NCBI GenBank assembly: GCA_032250805.1
Contig: JAVVEM010000006.1
Location: forward strand, 48,778-112,777
Length of the DNA stretch: 64,000 nt
Reading direction: 5' to 3'
Source of the DNA: B18-G4 sp032250805
GTDB lineage: Bacteria; Bacteroidota; Bacteroidia; Bacteroidales; B18-G4
Position 1 is the first letter of the stretch. Each line of letters starts with the position of its first letter. Both the position numbers and the translations under genes were made by a program. Below are positions 16,379 to 24,631 of this stretch, piece by piece. A model generated the notes under the pieces. That model worked only from the letters and a program-made list of their open reading frames with translations, had not been told where the DNA came from and did no database searches.

Positions 16379-18070
16379 TTACAATCCTACATTTTCCGGT
16401 CCCTGGTCAAAATAAATGTCGACAGGGATATTTGAACTGTTCAGCCTGTCAAGGTCGGTCTGTAATCCCTCAGGGACCATTGCTGATTCTTCAACCCAGG
16501 CTTTTGCGCCATCATAATCGCCATTGCCCTGGATGGTAAGGATTTTCTGCATCAGGCTAATCATAGCTTGCTGCATTTGCTCAAAATTCACGGTATATGT
16601 GCCATCCTCATTGATGCTAAATGCGTCCTGTTCGGCAAAATAATTAAATCGCATCATATTGGCTTTGCCATGCGAGCTGGCAGCGCCAAAACGTGATGAA
16701 CGGAAAATTCCGGCAAAAAAGGTTACATAGTTATCCATTACTTCTCCCTCATCAAGTTCACCCATTTCATATAGCCTGGTTACAAGGTAGAGGCCCATAA
16801 TGTCGGCTTTTCCTTCTTCTATTGCAGAATATTGCTCTTTGAGTGCCTCCCTCACCGTTCCAGTTCCGTTAATGGTATTTTTTATTCCCATGGCATGCCC
16901 GACTTCATGAAACATGGTGTTTTCGAAAAATGCAGTAAACGTAATATACTGGCGTTGATCGGGATCGATAAGAAGATCTGATATGGGTACCAGGATCTTG
17001 TCGAACTTGGCTTTCATCGCATTTTTGAGCTGTAATTTTCTTGATCCGTATTTTACGTGAACTTCTTCGTCGTTCGGCAGGTTGATGGCAATTGTCTTAC
17101 TGCCAGCATTGCAATCGCCGGCATAAAAGATCACATCATAAGCATTCATGTCGGCTTTGCTTCCCGGAATATCTTTTTTGTATTTATCTTCTACCGGAAG
17201 TCCTTTCTGCAGGTCGGGTAACATGGAAGCGAATTTTTCGAGCCTCTGGCTCCATTCAATATCTTTCAGCAGTATAAATGATTCATAAGCTGCTTTGTAG
17301 CCGTACAGTGCATCTTCATAATTTTCGATGGCCCCAACAACAAAGTCAATGTTGGTATTTTGCATTTCCATCCATGCAAAATCACTGGGCTGATATTTAT
17401 CGGTGATCAGCGCTTCGGCCCTGAGTTCAAGGTATTTCTTCAAGCTGGTGTCTTCGGCCAGCGAGGCTGCCTTTATCATCAATTCAGATGCTTTATTCAG
17501 TTCGTTGGCATAGGCTTCGTGATACCACACTGTTTTAAGTGAACCATTCTCGTCTCTCCTGATAAGGGTATACAAGCTTGTTTTATTCTGATCTTCGAAG
17601 CTTTCAAATTCTTCTTTGGTCATATTTTCAGGATAAAAATTTGCCCCTTTGGGTTTTTCTCCAATTCCTGCAATAAAAGGCTTGTTATTGTTCAGCCTGT
17701 CCCAGGGCCCATAATTTATTTTGGCAAATTTCAGGGTGCTTTCGTCCTGTATACGGGCGAGGAACTCTTCCGGCTGTCCGATCGTTTGTTTCCAGAAAAG
17801 CCCATCCATGATCCCTGCTACTTCGTAAAGAATGCTTACAATCTGTTGTTCATTTTCTGACAGATGCGCGAGCTTTGCCGTAAGTCTGAATGGTGCATAA
17901 ATGCTCAGTCTTTCGTTTACATAATCCTGCGGGGCAGCTTCCAGTGAAGCCCCTGAAGGAATAATCGTTTGTGAATCTTCTGCTATTTTGTCAGATTTGT
18001 GTGGCAGGCACGATGCTATAAGTAAAGCAATGACAAGGCCTGAAATGCTGAGGAAGGTTTTGGTTTTCAT
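16379..18070 (-). CDS. M49 dipeptidyl-peptidase III-like lipoprotein
   Basis: 563 residues. The lipobox (LIASC, Cys21) predicts a lipoprotein. The M49 zinc site is visible as HEVGH (His388, Glu389, His392) with the second motif EEGKAD (418-423). Classic DPP III has a six-residue HExxGH motif. Here it is the five-residue HExxH form known from some bacterial members. Other conserved parts are YEVAGIMDGLFWKQ and GTVREALKEQYSAIEEGKAD. Length is shorter than in the eukaryotic enzymes. It probably releases dipeptides at the cell surface or in the periplasm, next to the S46 peptidase encoded 29 bp downstream. Confidence 0.88.
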   Translation of the reverse strand: MKTKTFLSISGLVIALLIASCLPHKSDKIAEDSQTIIPSGASLEAAPQDYVNERLSIYAPFRLTAKLAHLSENEQQIVSILYEVAGIMDGLFWKQTIGQPEEFLARIQDESTLKFAKINYGPWDRLNNNKPFIAGIGEKPKGANFYPENMTKEEFESFEDQNKTSLYTLIRRDENGSLKTVWYHEAYANELNKASELMIKAASLAEDTSLKKYLELRAEALITDKYQPSDFAWMEMQNTNIDFVVGAIENYEDALYGYKAAYESFILLKDIEWSQRLEKFASMLPDLQKGLPVEDKYKKDIPGSKADMNAYDVIFYAGDCNAGSKTIAINLPNDEEVHVKYGSRKLQLKNAMKAKFDKILVPISDLLIDPDQRQYITFTAFFENTMFHEVGHAMGIKNTINGTGTVREALKEQYSAIEEGKADIMGLYLVTRLYEMGELDEGEVMDNYVTFFAGIFRSSRFGAASSHGKANMMRFNYFAEQDAFSINEDGTYTVNFEQMQQAMISLMQKILTIQGNGDYDGAKAWVEESAMVPEGLQTDLDRLNSSNIPVDIYFDQGPENVGL

Positions 18071-18084
18071 GGCTGTGGTTTAAA

Positions 18085-18110
18085 ATTCTTAATGGTGCTA
18101 AATTAAGAAT
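18085..18110. other. Inverted repeat upstream of the M49 peptidase gene
   Basis: ATTCTTAA (18085-18092) and TTAAGAAT (18103-18110) form a perfect 8-bp inverted repeat about 15 bp upstream of the start codon. It could be an operator or an mRNA hairpin. No other support. Confidence 0.3.
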
Positions 18111-18256
18111 ATTTTTAACACTATCTGTTCAGTTGCGAACAACCCCCAAAAGCATAACATACCAACCAAAAAATGCAGGCAAACTTCGGGAAAATTCTTT
18201 CAAACAGTTTGCCCGCGATTTGTTAAACGGAAAGGAAACTGAAAATTAGTAGAGGC

Positions 18257-19075
18257 TTATTTTTTCTCCTCCTCTTTTTTGTCGGGAGCAAGTAAAAATT
18301 TGATCGGAAGATTGTACTGTACATTTACTGCTTTTCCACCCTGTTTGCCGGCTTTCCATAAAGGCATTTCCTTTACAACACGGACTGCTTCGTCGTCACA
18401 GCCATGTCCAATACCGCGCAGAACATTAACATTGGATACACTTCCGTCTTTTCTAACGATAAATGTTACATATACCGTTCCCTGTATTTTATTTGTTTTG
18501 GCCCCCTCGGGGTATTTTATGCTATGCCCCAGGTAGGTATACATGGCTTCAATTCCTCCAGGAAAAGCCGGCATTTCTTCAACAACGGCGAAAACTACCT
18601 CCTCAGGCTCGTCCTGCGATAGCTGCGAGGGTGCCTCAATGGGTTTCTCTGCATTTTTGACTGCCTTAGGCGGGGGCGGTGGCAATTCCTTCTTTTTTTC
18701 CTGGGCAATTAGATCAGGACTCATTGAAGTTGCCATAATCATGGTCAGGGCCAGTGGTAAAACAAGTAATAGTTTTAGTCTTGCCAGCTTTGTTGTTCTT
18801 TTTTTGGTCATCATAATGAACCTCCTTTTTAAAAGTGATTTACTGAAATTGTTTGCCAGATCGCTGATCTGGATCCCCGTACTTTGCTCAAAGAGCAATG
18901 CACTGTAGACGTTTGCGTCTACCCCGCTGTGCAGTACCCCTTCATCGGCCATAAATTCATGCAATGTTTTAATGGCATGCCTGTACATCCAGATGAAAGG
19001 ATTAACCCATTGGAATATGGTTATGATTTCAAGAATGATAAGATCGAAACTGTGACCCTGTTTGATATGTATCAT
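18257..19075 (-). pseudogene. BlaR1-like M56 sensor with TonB C-terminal domain, 3' part of frameshifted gene
   Basis: The ATG at 19075 lies inside the zinc motif HEMIH, so this cannot be a true start. The same frame continues upstream to about 19140 and encodes LNNPDTDSTGTKKIIAHEM. Visible parts are the M56 peptidase motif HEMIHIKQGHS, then FQWVNPFIWMYRHAIKTLHEFMADEG and a transmembrane segment (KLLLVLPLALTMIMATS). A TonB C-terminal domain follows (PAFPGGIEAMYTYLG, GTVYVTFIVRKDGS, LWKAGKQGGKAVNVQYNLPIKF). It belongs with the fragment at 19077-19574. Adding one base to each of two homopolymer runs (19143-19147 and 19158-19161) rebuilds the family sequence NFSPFSFFNLIFL. The gene is either a recent pseudogene or carries sequencing errors. 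Confidence 0.82.
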
Positions 19076-19076
19076 C

Positions 19077-19574
19077 TCATGGGCAATGATCTTTTTTGTA
19101 CCTGTAGAATCCGTATCCGGATTGTTGAGAAAAATGAGATTGAAAAAGAAAAGGGCGAAAATTTTTTATCGGCAATATGATTCGGATTCCATGCCTTTCT
19201 GAAATTCCGTAACGTCTGACCAGCAAAGCCAGTTGAAGAAGCTGATAGATGAAACGAAATGAGAATATTGCCATGCCAGTTATATAAACGATAATAACAG
19301 TCTGGAAAATACTGGTGTTTCCTCTCATTGTTTCGATCATGCCTTCGGGTGTGATTGTAATCGGGTCGAGTAACACCATATACAGGCCTGTTGAAGGATT
19401 CAGAAAGTTTATAAAATCAATGAAAGGGACGGTCACCGAAATGAGCAGTGCCGAAAGCAGATAAAAGCGATTGGTTTTAAAAAATGTGTCCTTCCTCAGA
19501 AAAAGATAGTAGACAAGGTAAAATAGCGATATCGATATCGACGACTGAATGATTATGGTGAGCAGGCTATTCAT
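19077..19574 (-). pseudogene. BlaR1-like sensor, 5' part of frameshifted gene
   Basis: 165 codons from the ATG at 19574. Three hydrophobic segments are seen (about 5-25, 37-55 and 88-110), with YYLFLRKDTFFKTNRFYLL and an FRFIYQLLQLALLVRRYG segment, all typical of the membrane part of BlaR1/MecR1-type sensors. The frame leaves the family sequence after LPIKNF and ends at 19077. The true continuation is in another frame (see 18257-19075). The ATG overlaps the blaI-like gene by 8 bp, the usual blaI-blaR coupling. If truly broken, the repressor would lack its inducer-sensing protease. Confidence 0.85.
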
Positions 19575-19953
19575 TGTCTTGTATTTTTTTGCGGATTATT
19601 TCCTCGGCCATGGCTTGCTTTAGCTCTTCGAGCTCGGCAATGTTGAGGTTGCTGTCGGAAGTAAAGAACGACACCATTTCGCGGTACGAATTGCCAAAAT
19701 AATTTTTCATAAAATGGCCGAAATACGATTTTGTATATTCTTTTTTCGAAACCAGGGGATAATATTCATAAGATTTTCCGTACGCATTATGATCAACAAA
19801 TCCCTTTTTTTCAAGTATGCGAACGATTGTTGAAACCGTATTGTAAGCCGGCCTGGGCTCGGGCAACTCAGCCAGAATATCGTTAATAAAGGCTTTTTTC
19901 AGTTTCCAGAGGATCTGCATCAATTGTTCTTCTGCTTTGGTGAGTTCTTTCAT
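19567..19953 (-). CDS. blaI: BlaI/MecI-type winged-helix repressor
   Basis: 128 residues. The N-terminal winged helix is typical: LTKAEEQLMQILWKLKKAFINDIL, then PAYNTVSTIVRILEKKGFVDH. The C-terminal helices (about 75-125) form the dimer arm. BlaI-type repressors dimerise on palindromic operators and are inactivated by cleavage, started by a BlaR1 sensor. Here the sensor gene directly follows with an 8-bp overlap but is frameshifted. Three AACTAA-N4-TTAGTT-type palindromes lie upstream, one inside the predicted promoter, so the gene probably represses itself. No beta-lactamase gene is near. The targets may instead be the BlaR1-TonB gene and the peptidase genes downstream. Confidence 0.92.
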   Translation of the reverse strand: MKELTKAEEQLMQILWKLKKAFINDILAELPEPRPAYNTVSTIVRILEKKGFVDHNAYGKSYEYYPLVSKKEYTKSYFGHFMKNYFGNSYREMVSFFTSDSNLNIAELEELKQAMAEEIIRKKIQDNE

Positions 19954-19976
19954 ACAGCCATGTTTGTCAGGTTCGA

Positions 19977-19992
19977 AACTAAAAAGTTAGTT
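19977..19992. promoter_or_regulatory. Operator-like palindrome 1 (BlaI site in leader)
   Basis: AACTAA-AAAG-TTAGTT, a perfect 6+6 inverted repeat in the predicted untranslated leader, 24 bp before the blaI start. Confidence 0.65.
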
Positions 19993-20045
19993 GTTTTGCT
20001 TAAAAAAAGACATCGTCTTAACATGAATAGATTCATATATCTTGC

Positions 20046-20076
20046 CAAATATACAACTAAAAAATTAGTTATGCAA
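20046..20076 (-). promoter_or_regulatory. blaI promoter
   Basis: On the minus strand TTG (20076-20074) is followed after 20 bases by TATATTTG (20053-20046), an exact TAnnTTTG box. Operator 2 fills the spacer. Transcription would start near 20039. Confidence 0.65.
20055..20070. promoter_or_regulatory. Operator-like palindrome 2 (inside blaI promoter)
   Basis: AACTAA-AAAA-TTAGTT, a perfect inverted repeat lying exactly between the -33 and -7 boxes of the blaI promoter. Confidence 0.7.
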
Positions 20077-20090
20077 CTAAAAAGGCAGTT
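20075..20090. promoter_or_regulatory. Operator-like palindrome 3 (degenerate)
   Basis: AACTAA-AAAG-GCAGTT. One half-site is degenerate. It begins 20 bp from operator 2, about two helical turns, which would let two dimers bind the same DNA face. Confidence 0.5.
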
Positions 20091-20441
20091 AAATGTAAAA
20101 AAATATAGTGAATGAAATTTTTTAATTAGCTGTTGATGCTCGAATAATATAAGCGGAGGTATAAGAAAATATACTTGTGAACGAAGAAATTAGTTTTCAA
20201 AAAACAACCTTACAGCTCTACTTTTATTCAAGTTTTGAATATTGCGCGATCACAGAATTAATCAGGATCCGGAAAATCATACAATCAATAAGCTGCGTCA
20301 TACCTATAGGGTTAATAAGGGGATGAAGATGATGATAAAAGGTATTGGGAAGCATTATTTTGTGTAAGTTTACAATGCGCTACAAAATAGCTTACATTTC
20401 GTTTCGTTATCATCCCTGAAAGGATTAAAATCAGACATCAA
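20091..20441. other. Intergenic stretch upstream of histidine kinase
   Basis: AT-rich, no credible gene. TACATTTC near 20392 differs from TAnnTTTG at one position and could be the kinase promoter box. Nothing else stands out. Confidence 0.4.
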
Positions 20442-21947
20442 ATGAATTCATATTCTCGGAAAAAAAGATGGAAGTGGATACTGTTTTCTTTTGCGGTGGT
20501 TATTGTGACAGCTTCATTATGGTACACCAATATCATCGTTAAGAAGATTGCTGAATCGGAAAGGCAAAACGTAAAGATCTGGGCCAATGCCCTTCAGCGG
20601 AAAGCAAATCTTGTGGCTTATACCGACAGTTTTTTTGAAGAAATAAGGGAAGAGGAAAGAAAGCGGGCCGAAATACTTGCCGATGCCTCGAAGAATATGA
20701 TGAAAGAGGTAAATTCAGACGTGATCGATATCTATTATAAGATCATCAGGGGCAATACCACCATACCCGTGATCATGACGAAACAGAACGACAGCATTAT
20801 TCATGCCCGCAACGTACCCGACAGCGTGAGCCGTTATGATGTACTGAAAGGTGATCTGAAAAAGGAATTCACAGTGTATAAGCCCATCAGGATCGAATAT
20901 CTGCCCGGAGAAGTACAGATGCTGTATTTTAAAGAATCGTTGATCTACACTGAGTTACGGCAGGTATTAAACGACCTGAATGAATCATTTCTCTCAGAGG
21001 TAGTTGAAAATGCTGTATCAGTTCCGGTTATCATTACCGACAGCACGAAACAACATGTCTTATTATCGGGAAATCTCGGTGAAGGAAATAGCACTGATTC
21101 CGTATTCCTTGCAAAAACACTTGCCGAAATGGCTTCAGAAAACCGGCCAATCGAAATTACGCTTTCGGGACCTGAAAAACGATATATTTTCTATAAAAGT
21201 TCGGCCATACAGACACAGTTAACCATTTATCCTTATGTACAGTTCGGAGTGATCGGTCTTTTTCTTTTGATCACATATTTTTTATTCAGCACATCGCGTC
21301 GTTCTGAGCAGGATCGTGTTTGGGTTGGCATGTCGAAAGAAACCGCACACCAGCTCGGCACCCCACTCTCTTCAATGATGGCCTGGCTTGAGCTTATGAA
21401 ACTGAAAGGAATTGAAGACGAGGGCTTAACGGAGATCAGAAAAGACATAGACCGGCTTGAGAACATCACCGATCGTTTTTCAAAGATCGGATCACCCCCA
21501 AGCCTTGATCCGGTTAATGTTGTTGATGTTGTATACAGCTCAACCGAATACATTAAATCACGCACCTCAAAGAAGGTTGAATACAATATCAGGGTACCCG
21601 GTAATCGTCCGATCATTGTCCCTTTAAATGCGCATCTGTTCAGCTGGGTTATCGAAAACCTTGTAAAAAATGCCATTGATGCCATGGCTGGAAATGGTAA
21701 GATAAGCATCTCGGTTGAAGAAGAAAAAAACCATGTGGTTATTGATGTGAGTGATACGGGCAAGGGCATTCACAAATCCCATTTTAAAGCTATTTTTAAC
21801 CCGGGCTATACCAGTAAGAAACGGGGATGGGGACTGGGATTATCGCTTTCCAAACGCATTATCAGGGATTATCATAAGGGAAAGATCTTTGTAAAGCATT
21901 CATATCCCGGCCGGGATACAACATTTAGGATCATATTGAAAAAATAA
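20442..21947 (+). CDS. Orphan membrane sensor histidine kinase
   Basis: 501 residues. Transmembrane helices lie at about 12-32 and 262-283, enclosing a sensor domain of about 225 residues on the outer side. The kinase core begins directly after the second helix with no HAMP domain. The H-box is KETAHQLGTPLSSMMAW with His303. The N-box is ENLVKNAIDAM (405-415), the G1 box DVSDTGKGI (about 435-443) and the G2 box GWGLGLSLSKRI (462-473). The HQLGTPLSS form of the H-box is common in Bacteroidota kinases. No response regulator gene is nearby, so its partner lies elsewhere. It is a single gene, convergent with the polyferredoxin gene (2 bp between stop codons). Confidence 0.92.
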   Translation: MNSYSRKKRWKWILFSFAVVIVTASLWYTNIIVKKIAESERQNVKIWANALQRKANLVAYTDSFFEEIREEERKRAEILADASKNMMKEVNSDVIDIYYKIIRGNTTIPVIMTKQNDSIIHARNVPDSVSRYDVLKGDLKKEFTVYKPIRIEYLPGEVQMLYFKESLIYTELRQVLNDLNESFLSEVVENAVSVPVIITDSTKQHVLLSGNLGEGNSTDSVFLAKTLAEMASENRPIEITLSGPEKRYIFYKSSAIQTQLTIYPYVQFGVIGLFLLITYFLFSTSRRSEQDRVWVGMSKETAHQLGTPLSSMMAWLELMKLKGIEDEGLTEIRKDIDRLENITDRFSKIGSPPSLDPVNVVDVVYSSTEYIKSRTSKKVEYNIRVPGNRPIIVPLNAHLFSWVIENLVKNAIDAMAGNGKISISVEEEKNHVVIDVSDTGKGIHKSHFKAIFNPGYTSKKRGWGLGLSLSKRIIRDYHKGKIFVKHSYPGRDTTFRIILKK

Positions 21948-21949
21948 GA

Positions 21950-23515
21950 TCAGAAGGGAAAATCTTCTTCAGGATCGGGTTGTTCCAATTGTTTTGTTTC
22001 GGGCTTATCAGCGATCAGATGGATTGGATTTCCTTCAACAAAGATTGATTTGGGATCAGTTGGGCAGGCATATTCGCAAGCCCCGCAGCCGATGCAAATA
22101 TCAGGATAAATTACAGGGAGGAACAAATTAAACCTGAAAGGCTCCATTTTTACTGCCTTGGTAGGGCAATGCTCCGAGCAGGCACCGCAATCCGTTCCAT
22201 CGGTATACACAATACAATTTTGCTTGATAAATTTTACTTTTCCAAGTTGCAGTAAATGTTTTTCTTCCATATTCAGCGGTTGCAGGGCACCCGTAGGGCA
22301 TACTTCGGTGCATGCCACGCAATCGAAGTTGCAGTAATTGGCATGATAATCCAAGCGGGGTTGCATGATGCCGGCCAGTCCGTATTCAAACCATGCAGGT
22401 TTGATCACATGCGTCGGACAAATGCTTACACACAAATGACAAGCAGTGCAGGCCTTGTTGAATGCTTCAATACTAACCGATCCCGGAGGAGAAACAGGAT
22501 TTTCCTTAATCACTTCATGCATGCCCTTGTGCTTACCTTTTTTACAGTTTTCTGTTGTGGCATACAGGGGCATTACAGCAAGCGAAGCCGTTACACCCAT
22601 AGCCTTGCCCAGCAGCTCCCTGCGTGCAGGATCGTAAGTTTTAAGACTTACTGCAGCCTGCCTGTTTGTCCGGCTAAAAACCACTCCATTGCTTGGGCAC
22701 GACGTGAGGCAATTCAGGCAGCCGACACAGCGCGAAAAGTCGACTTCGCGTGATTTAATGTCGATACAACCGGCCTTGCATACTGCCGAACATTTTCCGC
22801 AGGAGGTACAAAGCGTTTTGTCAAGCCTGATCCTGAAAAGAGAAAACCTTGAGAACAATCCCAGGAATGCACCTACCGGACAGAGGCTATTACAGAACAA
22901 GCGGGCATATTTAACGGATAGCCAAAAGACAAGGAAAAAGAAAGATGCTGAAAAAGCAACCGAAAACCAATGAGTTACACCGGGCTCTACTTTATAAAGT
23001 GTATATACTTCCATCGTTTCCAGGGTAACTGCACCCTGGTTATTTAGCAGGAGATATACCGGCCTGAATAAATTTGCTGCTATCCGGCCGTAATTGCTGT
23101 AGGGATCCAGAAATAGCAAAGGAGTGATGAGCCCCAGAAGAAGCAGAAGTGCAGAAACGGCCAGCAAACCATATTGCAGAAAATAAATTGAACGCTGAAC
23201 CCTGAACTTTTTCTTCTTAGCGAACGGCTTCTTTAATCTGATAATAATATCCTGGAAGGTGCCCAGCGGGCACAGGGTAGAACAGTATATTCTTCCGAAA
23301 AGGAGATTAAGCAGAATAATAAAAATAAAACCCGTGGCAGCCAGTGCTGCTATACCAATAAAATTAAGCAGCGAAGGTAGGAATTGCGTATATAGTATGC
23401 CCTGTATTAGTTTCCCTGACAGAGCATTGGTAAAATCAATAAATATAAAGCTGATCAGCAGAAAAAATACCAGTGAAATAACAACACGAGCTTTTTTCAG
23501 TATTCTGAAATTCAT
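21950..23515 (-). CDS. NapH-like membrane polyferredoxin
   Basis: 521 residues. Several transmembrane helices fill the first 210 residues (about 12-30, 50-74, 112-136, 185-203). Two NapH/CcoG-like CxxxCP motifs are present: Cys78/Cys82 and Cys208/Cys212. Ferredoxin-type cysteine clusters follow at 236-246, 263-273, 356-366, 395-406, 434-450 and 474-484, enough for about six 4Fe-4S centres. Between the second and third clusters lies ARRELLGKAMGVTASLAVMP, which looks like an internal twin-arginine/hydrophobic segment and may mark a fusion of two proteins. Such proteins relay electrons between quinol and soluble partners. It follows the DUF362 gene by 3 bp, so the two act together. Confidence 0.85.
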   Translation of the reverse strand: MNFRILKKARVVISLVFFLLISFIFIDFTNALSGKLIQGILYTQFLPSLLNFIGIAALAATGFIFIILLNLLFGRIYCSTLCPLGTFQDIIIRLKKPFAKKKKFRVQRSIYFLQYGLLAVSALLLLLGLITPLLFLDPYSNYGRIAANLFRPVYLLLNNQGAVTLETMEVYTLYKVEPGVTHWFSVAFSASFFFLVFWLSVKYARLFCNSLCPVGAFLGLFSRFSLFRIRLDKTLCTSCGKCSAVCKAGCIDIKSREVDFSRCVGCLNCLTSCPSNGVVFSRTNRQAAVSLKTYDPARRELLGKAMGVTASLAVMPLYATTENCKKGKHKGMHEVIKENPVSPPGSVSIEAFNKACTACHLCVSICPTHVIKPAWFEYGLAGIMQPRLDYHANYCNFDCVACTEVCPTGALQPLNMEEKHLLQLGKVKFIKQNCIVYTDGTDCGACSEHCPTKAVKMEPFRFNLFLPVIYPDICIGCGACEYACPTDPKSIFVEGNPIHLIADKPETKQLEQPDPEEDFPF

Positions 23516-23518
23516 TGC

Positions 23519-24442
23519 CTACATTTTGATTCTTTTGATATTCAATTCAGACAGGTTTATATTCCCGACACCCATTTCGTGTGCGATCATAATGTGGGGA
23601 ATATCTTCGGGTTCGAGTCCGAAAATTTTTGTGGCAGCGGCATCGGCAGCAACAATATCGCGTGAGATGACCATTGAATTTAGCATGATCACATCTTCCG
23701 TTGAAACGCCCCGCGGGCCGTTGCGTTTCATTACCCTGTATGCATCGACAATGTTAAGATCAGGTTTCCGGTGAGTAGTATAATCGGCAATGCATTGATG
23801 CAGATCGTTCTGATGCCAATAGCGCCTGTCCCAGACTACCCCCATAAGGTTTTTCATGGCAATGGTGAGTTTTGCCGAGCCGTGGCTTTTTAACACAGGA
23901 ACGTTAATAAATACATCGGAATCGAGAATGAGTTCATGAACCTTTGTTTTTGTAAGACTTTTCCCTCCGGGGATGTCTACATCCCTGTAATAACTCTCGC
24001 TGTTTCCCGGAACGAGCGCTCCATTGTTATTCGCCACTTCGGCCTGAATGCCACTGTTGGCATAGCATTTTTTCCATTCGTCGCAGGTATTGTCGAAAAC
24101 GCTCACGGATTTGGCTCCGGCTTCATAGCAGCGCTTTATGATCCGTCCGATAAGCTCAGGGTTGGTATTGGCTGCCCTTTCGGGAGTGGTATCCCAGCCG
24201 ATGTTTGGCTTGATTACCACTGTTTGTCCCGGCTTGACAAATGCCGATATTCCGCCGAAGGGTTCCATACCTTTGTCGAACATTTCAACAGGATCAGAAC
24301 CTTTTACGGCCACAAGGTCAACCTCCCCGTCTTCAGGGGCTAAAGGATTCCCCATCAAGCGCGAAAACCCATTCATTGAAACCCCTGATCCGGCAAGGAT
24401 TCCGGCTCCAAGGCCTTTGAACAGAAAATCTCTTCTTTTCAT
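23519..24442 (-). CDS. DUF362 protein with twin-arginine leader
   Basis: 307 residues. The N-terminus KRRDFLFKGLGAGILAGSG is a twin-arginine leader, so the protein is probably exported folded. The DUF362 domain shows VVIKPNIGWDTTPERAANTNPELI, then VFINVPVLKSHGSAKLTIAMKNLMGV and the Asp-rich end DIVAADAAATKIFGLEPEDIPHI. DUF362 proteins are often fused to or paired with 4Fe-4S ferredoxins, but no reaction is established for this type. The gene directly precedes the polyferredoxin gene with 3 bp between them, pointing to an electron-transfer pair at the membrane. Confidence 0.88.
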   Translation of the reverse strand: MKRRDFLFKGLGAGILAGSGVSMNGFSRLMGNPLAPEDGEVDLVAVKGSDPVEMFDKGMEPFGGISAFVKPGQTVVIKPNIGWDTTPERAANTNPELIGRIIKRCYEAGAKSVSVFDNTCDEWKKCYANSGIQAEVANNNGALVPGNSESYYRDVDIPGGKSLTKTKVHELILDSDVFINVPVLKSHGSAKLTIAMKNLMGVVWDRRYWHQNDLHQCIADYTTHRKPDLNIVDAYRVMKRNGPRGVSTEDVIMLNSMVISRDIVAADAAATKIFGLEPEDIPHIMIAHEMGVGNINLSELNIKRIKM

Positions 24443-24631
24443 AGATTATATTTTAAATTGATGATAAAAATACAATGAATTGTGCAATTATGCCTGGTTT
24501 TGACGTATGCAGATACTTATTTATAACTTTTTTAAGTTATTGCAGTTCCTGTTTTTGGCTATACGGCAATAAAATATATCCTTTAACGGTTGATAAAATA
24601 GTTTTATTTTTATGTGTTATCAGCAAAATTC

